Shown here: in pieces, positions 57,750 to 64,000 of the stretch
How the letters are laid out: every line of letters begins with the position of its first letter
Numbering within the stretch: position 1 is the first letter of the stretch
Origin: CAXXOK01 sp001604115
GTDB taxonomy: Bacteria; Bacillota; Clostridia; Christensenellales; Aristaeellaceae
Length of the DNA stretch: 64,000 bases
Reading direction: 5' to 3'
Assembly: GCA_034928535.1 (NCBI GenBank)
Contig: JAYFOV010000027.1
Location: 1-64,000, forward strand
Notes under the pieces: generated by a model
Seen by the model: the letters and a program-made list of their open reading frames with translations, nothing else
What the model was told of the DNA's origin: nothing
The model's database searches: none
Made by a program: the position numbers and the translations under genes

Positions 57750-59030
57750 CTAGAAGCGCTCGAACTGTTTTTGGAACAGGCTCGTCTTGTCCAGCCGATC
57801 CAGGCGCAGGAGCTCTTCCCCGCCGGTGATGAACGCATCCAGCACGCAGCCGGGCAGGCTCTCGGCAATGAAGGCGCTATCCTTGGCCAGGGCAATGGCC
57901 TCGGTCAGGCTCTCGGGCAGGGCGGGGGCGCTTTGCCAATCGTGCCCCACGGAGGGCGGCAGGGGTTCGCGGTTTTCCATCCCGGCCAGCGCCGCGCGGA
58001 TGATCAGCGCGTACACCAGATAGGCGTTGCAGGTGGGGTCTGGGCTGGCGACCTGCATGCGGGCAAAGTGGCTTTGCGGCATGGGCACACGCAGGGCGTT
58101 GCGGCCGCGGCTGTGGCTCCAGCACACACGGTTGGGGCTTTCCTCATCGGTGATGCGGTCGTAGCTGTTGGGCAGGGGGTTGGTAAACAGCGTGATCTCC
58201 GGCAGGCGGCGCAACACGCCCGCCAGCGCGTGGCTGGCCTGTGCGCCCAGCACGCCGTTTTCCATACGGAACAGGTTCACCCGGTCCCGGTATAAAGATA
58301 TGTTGATGTGAAAGGCGTTGCCGTAATCATCGGCCAGCGGTTTGGGCATGAAGGAGGCGCGCAGGCCGTAGCGGGCGGCGATGGTGCGCACCGCGTTTTG
58401 GAATGCCGCCTGATGATCCGCGCTGGTCAGGGGATCGGCACGGTGAAAATCAATCTCATTCTGGCCGGGGCCGCGCTCGTGGTGGCTGCCCTCGGGGCGG
58501 ATGTTCATGGATGCGAGCGTCAGGCTGATTTCCCGGCGCACATCCTCCCCGCGGTCCAGGGGGGACACATCCAGGTAGCCCGCGCGGTCGTGCGGGCGGT
58601 TGGTGATGCGTCCCTGCTCATCCGCCTCAAAGAGGTAAAACTCGCACTCCGAGCCGATGCGCACCGTGAGCCCCCGCGCGGTGGCCAGCGCAGTGGCGGC
58701 TTTGAGGATGGCGCGAGGGTCGGCGGCATAGGGCGTGCCGTCGGGGTTGAGGATATCGCACAGGATGCGGCACACACGCCCCGCCTGCGGCCGCCAAGGG
58801 AGGATGCACAGCGTATCGGGATCCGGGCGCAGCATCAGGTCGCCTTCCTGCAGGCAGGCAAAGCCATCCACCGCCATCGCGTCAAAGGGCACGCCGTTTT
58901 CAAACGCCTGGGCGAGCTGGTCAGGGTGGATGGCGATGTTCTTGAGCCTGCCAAAGAGATCCAAAAAGGCCAGGCGCACAAACTTCACATCATTCTCTTC
59001 AATAAAACCGAGCACTTCCTGCGCTACCAT
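57750..59030 (-). CDS. glnA: Glutamine synthetase, type I
   Basis: ATP-dependent synthesis of glutamine from glutamate and ammonia; 426 aa. An N-terminal beta-grasp domain (VKFVRLAFLDLFGRLKNIAI) is followed by the catalytic domain, with metal-binding GSECEFYLFE and EGSHHERGPGQNEIDFH. The NAFHINISL segment and NRVCWSHSRGRNALRVP give the glutamate/ATP site. The ATG at 59030 has SD AGGAGGG. The usual NPTVNSYKRL segment is diverged (NPLPNSYDRI) and the protein is shorter than the 440-470 aa of most GSI, so a divergent GlnA or glutamyl-polyamine-synthetase-like activity is possible. It is paired with an ANTAR regulator. Confidence 0.85.
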   Translation of the reverse strand: MVAQEVLGFIEENDVKFVRLAFLDLFGRLKNIAIHPDQLAQAFENGVPFDAMAVDGFACLQEGDLMLRPDPDTLCILPWRPQAGRVCRILCDILNPDGTPYAADPRAILKAATALATARGLTVRIGSECEFYLFEADEQGRITNRPHDRAGYLDVSPLDRGEDVRREISLTLASMNIRPEGSHHERGPGQNEIDFHRADPLTSADHQAAFQNAVRTIAARYGLRASFMPKPLADDYGNAFHINISLYRDRVNLFRMENGVLGAQASHALAGVLRRLPEITLFTNPLPNSYDRITDEESPNRVCWSHSRGRNALRVPMPQSHFARMQVASPDPTCNAYLVYALIIRAALAGMENREPLPPSVGHDWQSAPALPESLTEAIALAKDSAFIAESLPGCVLDAFITGGEELLRLDRLDKTSLFQKQFERF

Positions 59031-59063
59031 GATAGCCCTCCTTTGGGTGCAGCGGATGGCACG

Positions 59064-59077
59064 CGGCCAGCTGGCCG
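59064..59077. promoter_or_regulatory. Perfect 14-bp palindrome in the glnA leader
   Basis: CGGCCAGCTGGCCG lies between the -10 box and the ribosome site of glnA. It could be a protein-binding site; on RNA it would lack a loop. The regulator is unknown. Confidence 0.4.
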
Positions 59078-59089
59078 GCGGCATGCTTC

Positions 59090-59117
59090 ATTGTAACACG
59101 AACGGCGGTGTGGGCAA
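59090..59117 (-). promoter_or_regulatory. Putative promoter of glnA
   Basis: Minus strand: -35 TTGCCC (59112-59117), 16-bp spacer, -10 TACAAT (59090-59095). Confidence 0.55.
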
Positions 59118-59189
59118 AGCGCGCACAGCCGGACTCCGGTTCTTTCACCGTTTTTTCGCTTGCGAAGGGTGGCCGCGCTGGGTTATGGC

Positions 59190-61523
59190 TCATGGCCGCC
59201 GCACAGGCCTGGCGCGCGCCGGATTCAGCCCCAGCCGCGCAAGCAGCGCTGTGAGGGCAAGCAGCAGCAGCACCGCCCCGCCCGCGCCCCAGTACAGCAG
59301 CCGCAGCGCGGCGCCCATGAGCGGCACCAGGTAAAACACCCCCGGCAGGATGAGCACCGCCAGCGCCATCGCAAGCGCCATGAGTGAAAGCAGCGCGGCG
59401 CGCAGGCCATCCAGCGGCAGGCAGGTGAGCGTGAGCACCCCAAGGCAGCTCACGCCCGCCACCAGCGTGCACAGCGTGCTCACGCTGGCCGCGTCCAGCC
59501 CCTGCGCCTGCCCCAGGTACATCAGCCCAAGGCACAGGCTGGCCACGGTGATGCCGCCGGGCAGCGCCCGCAGCAGCACATTGGTCAGGAAATCGCCCCG
59601 CACGCGCTCCCGGTTGGGCTGCAAAGCCAGCACAAAGGAGGGCAACCCAATGGTGAGCGTGGAAACCAGCGTGAGCTGGATGGGGGCAAAGGGGTAGGCA
59701 AACGGCAGCGCCAGCAGCAATGCCGAAAGCAGAAAGCTGAACAGGTTTTTGACCAAAAACAGTGCCGAAGCACGGGTGATGTTGTTGATGACCCGCCGCC
59801 CTTCCAGCAGGATGTGCGGCACCACGGCAAAATCCGCATCCAGCAGGGTGATCTGTGCCACGCGGGCGGCCGCGTCGCTGCCGCCGGCCATGGCAAGGGA
59901 GCAATCCGCCGCCTTGAGGGCAGGCACATCGTTCACACCGTCGCCCACCATGGCCACGGTGCGCCCCTGCGCCTTGAGCGCGGCGATCAGCGCACGCTTG
60001 TCCTCCGGGGAAACGCGGCCAAAGATGGTGTAGACGCTTGCCAGCGCGGCATGATCCGGCGCGGCCAGCGCGGATACATCCACACACTGGTCCCAGCCCG
60101 GCATGCCCGCTTCCCGCGCGATGCGGCTCACCGTCAGGGGGCTGTCCCCGCTCATGATCTTGATGGCCACGCCCTGTTGCTGAAAATAGGCCAGCGTATC
60201 GCGCGCATCGGGGCGCAGGGTGTCGCTCACGCTCAGCAGTGCCAGCGTCACGCGTTGCGGCGGCAAGGCTTTGCCCTGTAAGGGCGCCGCGGTGCGCTGC
60301 ACGCACAGCACACGAAGCCCCTGGGCGGCGCGCGCATGCGCATCGGCCAGCAAGGCCGCATCGTCCGCGGCCAAGCGCTCCGGCGCGCCCAGCAGCAGGG
60401 TGCCCTGCCCGGCAAAGCTGGCCGCCGACCATTTGCGCTCGCTGGAGAAAGGCACCTGCGCCACAGCCTGTGCGGCGGGGTCCGGCGGGTATGCCTCGGC
60501 CAGTGCCTGCAAGGTGGGCGTATCCTCAGCGGCAAAGGCCTGGGTCAGCGCGCACAGCGCGGCGCGCGCATCCGCCTCGGGCACGCCGGGCAGGGGATGC
60601 AGCCCGGCCACGCGCATGCGTCCGCTGGTGAGCGTGCCGGTCTTGTCCAGGCAGAGGGTATCCACCCGCGCCAGATTTTCGATGCCATAGAGCTCGTTGA
60701 CCAGCGCGCGCCGCTGCCCCAGGCGCACCACGCCCACGGCCAGCGCCACGGAGGTGAGCAGCATGAGCCCTTCCGGGATCATGCCGATGGCCGCGCCAAC
60801 GGTCTTGGTCACGGCTTCCGGCAGGGGTATGTGCAGGGCGGCCGTCTGCTTCCAGTACAACAAAAGGCCGATGGGGGCAAGCGTCACGCTGACCACGCGG
60901 ATGATGCGCGTGAGTGAATCCATGAGCGCGCTCTTGGGCCGCTTTACTTTGCGGGCGCTCTGCTGCAACTGCCCGGCAAAGCTGTTTTCGCCCACGGCAG
61001 TCAGCTCGGCGGTCACCTCGCCCTCGGTCACATAGCTGCCGGAGAGCAGCGCATCCCCGGCGGCCTTGGGCACAGGCTCGGCCTCGCCGGTCAGCAGCGC
61101 CTCGTTCAGCTCGGCTTGCCCCGCCAGCACGCGCGCATCGGCAGGGGTTTGATCCCCCCTTCGCAGGCGGATCACATCGCCCAGCACCAGATCGCCGGGG
61201 GGCAAAGGGCACAGCGCCCCGTCCCGCCACACGGTCACCTTGCCTTCGGACAGCAGCAGCAGGCGGTCGTGCATGCGCTTGGCACGCAGTTCCTGGATCA
61301 GGCCGATGACGGTATTGCCCACCACAACGCCCATAAACAAAAGGTTGCGGTAGCTGCCCACCCACAGGAGCAAAGCGGCCAGCAGCAGGTTGAGCAGGTT
61401 GAACAGTGTGAACACATTGCGGCGGATGATGGCGCGCACCCCGCCATCCGCAGGGTGGGGCAGCCGGTTGGGTTGGCGCTGCGCGGCTTGCGCGCCGGTA
61501 AGGCCAAGGGGGGTAGACTGCAT
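59190..61523 (-). CDS. P-type (E1-E2) cation-transporting ATPase
   Basis: 777 aa membrane pump. Actuator motif TGEAEPV; phosphorylation site DKTGTLTSG (D293); hinge motif VGDGVNDVPALKAADC; the membrane region before the phosphorylation site reads GMIPEGLMLL, the P2/P-type Ca/Mg-like IPEGL motif. About ten membrane segments; the last six form the C-terminal block. There is no heavy-metal-binding CXXC domain at the N-terminus and no CPC motif, so a Ca2+, Mg2+ or similar cation is more likely than Cu or Zn. The ATG at 61523 with GAGGT is chosen over longer frames. It lies alone between glnA and the sortase fusion gene. Confidence 0.9.
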   Translation of the reverse strand: MQSTPLGLTGAQAAQRQPNRLPHPADGGVRAIIRRNVFTLFNLLNLLLAALLLWVGSYRNLLFMGVVVGNTVIGLIQELRAKRMHDRLLLLSEGKVTVWRDGALCPLPPGDLVLGDVIRLRRGDQTPADARVLAGQAELNEALLTGEAEPVPKAAGDALLSGSYVTEGEVTAELTAVGENSFAGQLQQSARKVKRPKSALMDSLTRIIRVVSVTLAPIGLLLYWKQTAALHIPLPEAVTKTVGAAIGMIPEGLMLLTSVALAVGVVRLGQRRALVNELYGIENLARVDTLCLDKTGTLTSGRMRVAGLHPLPGVPEADARAALCALTQAFAAEDTPTLQALAEAYPPDPAAQAVAQVPFSSERKWSAASFAGQGTLLLGAPERLAADDAALLADAHARAAQGLRVLCVQRTAAPLQGKALPPQRVTLALLSVSDTLRPDARDTLAYFQQQGVAIKIMSGDSPLTVSRIAREAGMPGWDQCVDVSALAAPDHAALASVYTIFGRVSPEDKRALIAALKAQGRTVAMVGDGVNDVPALKAADCSLAMAGGSDAAARVAQITLLDADFAVVPHILLEGRRVINNITRASALFLVKNLFSFLLSALLLALPFAYPFAPIQLTLVSTLTIGLPSFVLALQPNRERVRGDFLTNVLLRALPGGITVASLCLGLMYLGQAQGLDAASVSTLCTLVAGVSCLGVLTLTCLPLDGLRAALLSLMALAMALAVLILPGVFYLVPLMGAALRLLYWGAGGAVLLLLALTALLARLGLNPARARPVRRP

Positions 61524-61715
61524 GGAATACCTCACAAACATCATGAGATGGGGGCTTGCCCCTTGGTGGGGCAAACGGGTGGCTACCGGGCTTGCCCCGC
61601 CACTGCGGCCGGGGCGGCCTGTGCCGCGCGCGTCATGCGGGCGGGCCAATGCTATTGCATGCTCGGGGATGCCGTGCAACGCACTTTTCCCCCACAGGGG
61701 GGAGTGCTGGAGCGG

Positions 61716-63644
61716 CTACTGTACGGCGGGCGGCTCCGGCGAGGCCGTGAGTGCCGTTGCTTTGAGCAGGTAGTAGGTGCTGGCACCGGTGGCACGGATC
61801 TGGTCACGGGGCACGCGCACCACACCGGGCGCGATCTGGGTCAGGATGCCCCTGCGGTCGGTATCGCTGTAGCCCTCCTTGCGGTAGGGATCCAGATAAT
61901 ACAGGAAATCTGCATCCGCGCTGGCCAGCACCACATAATGCCCGCCGCCGGTAAAGGGATTGCTGCTGCCCAGGCTTGCCACAGCCAGCGCGCCATTTTC
62001 CACGGCGGCGATTGCCTCCTCATTGCTCTGCGTCACAGCCAGATCCAGCTTGTACAGGTAGGCGATTTTTTTGAGGAAAGCCAGCGATGTGCCGGTGCCC
62101 GACCCGCGCGTCACCTGCCCCCAGTAGTTGTTGCCTGTGGCAAAATTGGCCATCACCAGCGGGTAATAGCGCAGGTACTCGTCGGGGGTCTGCACCTGGT
62201 ACTGGGCGTGCTGCTTGTTGCAGTAGTACTGATTGACCGAGTCCTGACAGAAGGTGTAGCCCAGCGAGCTTTTGGCATAGCCAAACAGATCCGCGATGCG
62301 CTCCTTTGGCACCAGGTTGACCACTGCCATGGCTACCGAGGTGGGGCCGCAGCCGCCCGGGCCAAAGGTGCGGCGGCGGTTTGTTCCGGCAGCTTCGTAG
62401 CGCAGGCCTGCCCACAGCGGATCGTTCTGGGCATAGACGATCATCTCCCCGCGGCCGGGCACATATTGCCGCGCGGTTAAGGTTTGCTGCTGATCCATCT
62501 GCATTTTGGTGATGGCCACGCCTTCATCGGAGGCGTAGACGATGGGGCGCATGCGGCCATACACCACGTAGCGCTCCCCCGCATGGTCATTGGTGCAGGT
62601 GACCAGCACCAGCCACTGATCCCCCCACTCCGGCATGGACTCAGCCATGGGCGTGATGAGGGAATCGGCCATCAGATCCGCAAGGTATGCGGTAAACTCG
62701 GACTTGCGCAAAAATTGCTTGACCCGCCAGGAGGTCTCATCATCCGCCATGGCCACGCGCACGGCAAACAGGTCGATGGCGTAATCGCTGTAGGGGGTGA
62801 GCAGCGTGAGCTGCGGGTGCTGCTCGTAATACGCCTGATCCCGGTACTGGGTCAGGCTTGTGAACATCGCGTCCGTTTTGGTGTGGTGGCCGTAAATATA
62901 GGTGTTTGCGTCAATAAAAAAGGCGTTGTTGCCGCTGTCCATGAAGATGGCGCCATCCTGATTGATGCGCCGGTTGAACATGTGATCCAGGTAATAGTCA
63001 TTGTTCTTGGCCTGCAAAACCGGATAGTTGATGGGCGTGCCCTCCTGGAGGATCCACGCGCGCACATCCTCGTTGAGGGTTTGCAGGTAGGGAAAATCCA
63101 CGGTAAAGCGCACATCCTCCACCAGCACGGGGCGGGAGTAGCGCGGCTCCTCTGTGGCGGCGGCCGCAGGCCGGGGTGTGGCGGTGGGTGCAGGGCTGGC
63201 GGTGGGTGCGGGGGTTGGGGTGGCGGGCGCGGGCGTCATGCCCTCGGGCGTTGGGGTGAGCACTACCCAGCCTTCCCCGGGGGCGGCGCTGGGCGTGGGT
63301 GATGGCGTAGGGCTGGGCGTGGCGGCCGGGCTTTCGCCGGGCTCACCCGTGAGCAGATCCGCCATGGAAATCACGTCATGCTCGATCAGGAAAATCGTGT
63401 CGCTCTGATCCTCTTCCTCCGGCTCGTAGGTAGGCGCGGCTTCGCTGGGCACAGGGGTCGCGGTGGCGTCCGGGAACTGCGTGAGCCCTGCATGCACAGC
63501 CGCGCCGCTGAGCGCCTGATACGCCTGGGCGCTTTCCTGCTGCGCATCCAGCTTCAGCCACAGACGATAGGCCATGACTCCGCTAAACAGCAGGCACAGC
63601 AAGATGAGGAGGTACAGCCATCCATACGTGGGTTTCCTGTTCAC
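61716..63644 (-). CDS. Class B sortase fused to a C39-like cysteine peptidase domain
   Basis: 642 aa, GTG start at 63644 with GGGAG upstream. N-terminal membrane anchor (WLYLLILLCLLFSGVMAYRL); long Thr/Pro/Ala spacer (about 100-165). Sortase B-like domain about 175-370: INYPVLQAKNNDYYLDHMFN, catalytic His in YGHHTKTDAMF (253-254), catalytic Cys C350 in LVTCTNDHAGERYVVYGRM with Arg358. Then a peptidase_C39_2-like domain about 400-630: QNDPLWAGLRY, GPGGCGPTSVAMA (C432), GGHYVVLASAD (H569), LDPYR (D585). Both catalytic sets look intact, on the outside of the membrane. Sortase attaches proteins to the wall; the second domain may trim a substrate or precursor. Domain order is unusual. Confidence 0.88.
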   Translation of the reverse strand: MNRKPTYGWLYLLILLCLLFSGVMAYRLWLKLDAQQESAQAYQALSGAAVHAGLTQFPDATATPVPSEAAPTYEPEEEDQSDTIFLIEHDVISMADLLTGEPGESPAATPSPTPSPTPSAAPGEGWVVLTPTPEGMTPAPATPTPAPTASPAPTATPRPAAAATEEPRYSRPVLVEDVRFTVDFPYLQTLNEDVRAWILQEGTPINYPVLQAKNNDYYLDHMFNRRINQDGAIFMDSGNNAFFIDANTYIYGHHTKTDAMFTSLTQYRDQAYYEQHPQLTLLTPYSDYAIDLFAVRVAMADDETSWRVKQFLRKSEFTAYLADLMADSLITPMAESMPEWGDQWLVLVTCTNDHAGERYVVYGRMRPIVYASDEGVAITKMQMDQQQTLTARQYVPGRGEMIVYAQNDPLWAGLRYEAAGTNRRRTFGPGGCGPTSVAMAVVNLVPKERIADLFGYAKSSLGYTFCQDSVNQYYCNKQHAQYQVQTPDEYLRYYPLVMANFATGNNYWGQVTRGSGTGTSLAFLKKIAYLYKLDLAVTQSNEEAIAAVENGALAVASLGSSNPFTGGGHYVVLASADADFLYYLDPYRKEGYSDTDRRGILTQIAPGVVRVPRDQIRATGASTYYLLKATALTASPEPPAVQ

Positions 63645-64000
63645 ACGTCACACGCTCCCTTATGGTAGTGGGCAGGCGCTATGGGGAGCATAGCGCATCC
63701 GGCCGCGAAAGGCAAGAGGGGTAGCAAACGAAGCCCCGCAGGGCACCCCCAGCCGCATGTCTTGCGGGGCGCACCTGCCCGCAAAACGGCTCCGGTGGTA
63801 TTGCCCCGGCGCAGGGAAAGGGATGTACGGCGGCACGCCCAGGGTCTGTGCACGGCACTGGCCAGAGGCATGGCGGCAGGCACGCGGCATGCCCGCCGCC
63901 CCGGCGCATGGCAGCCGCCTGCCGCGCGCCGCCTTGCCCCCCCCACAACGGGGCAGGTGCGCCGCTTGGCAGGCAACGCGCGGGCAATGGCCCCGCCGCC
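63645..64000. other. GC-rich window end, no gene recognised
   Basis: Low-complexity GC-rich sequence; short minus-strand frames show no ribosome sites or domains. The promoter of the sortase fusion gene was not identified. Confidence 0.45.

Overview
The window reads as chromosome of a high-GC member of the Clostridia (Bacillota). The evidence is a separate ecfA1-ecfA2-ecfT-truA cluster, an ANTAR regulator next to a type I glutamine synthetase, a class B sortase, LacI and RpiR sugar regulators, a split transketolase, secDF without yajC, AGGAGG-type ribosome sites and textbook -35/-10 promoters. A gut or rumen Christensenellales/Oscillospirales-like host would fit, but the sequence alone does not fix the order. 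No rRNA and no CRISPR array were seen; there is one tRNA.

Layout. (1) 49-12613: an oligosaccharide-utilisation operon on the minus strand. It runs from a peptide-family (family 5) ABC transporter, through GH3 and GH2 glycosidases, and has a LacI regulator upstream whose promoter carries a near-consensus LacI-type operator. (2) 13274-35085: mostly housekeeping genes: an acyltransferase, a GltS-like symporter, YebC, a MATE pump, a HAD phosphatase, an HD nucleotidase, a GNAT, an MreB-like protein, TruA, the ECF transporter core with a stand-alone riboflavin kinase at its head, a large membrane protein, SecDF and GMP synthase. (3) 35701-44497: a second sugar locus, divergent around 38.45 kb. RpiR regulator and split transketolase are on one side; a PfkB kinase, an AfuABC/FbpABC-type importer and a class II aldolase are on the other. 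(4) 44.5-56.7 kb: a visibly more AT-rich island. It holds a MITE-like element, a VanZ-like protein, a truncated acyltransferase, IS66 and IS5-family debris, and then an envelope/secretion module. It ends in a decayed tyrosine recombinase beside the 3' end of a tRNA-Ser gene, as expected of an old tRNA-integrated element. (5) 56.8-63.6 kb: core-like sequence again: tRNA-Ser(CGA), an ANTAR regulator, glutamine synthetase, a P-type ATPase and a sortase B fused to a C39-like domain.

The most unusual part is 46.3-56.3 kb. A secreted six-cysteine peptide and a double-thioredoxin protein face a seven-gene run behind a perfect TTGACA-17-TATAAT promoter: a beta-propeller protein, a beta-propeller/solute-binding-protein fusion, two sugar-type permeases, a membrane-fusion protein, a MacB-like permease and a peptidoglycan-binding protein. 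No ABC ATPase lies anywhere in the module. I do not recognise it as a described system.

A second theme is a dispersed palindromic intergenic repeat of about 75 bp (seven full or partial copies between 1 and 35.7 kb) that is absent from the island. Start codons were chosen from ribosome-site spacing; many genes are shorter than their longest open frame.
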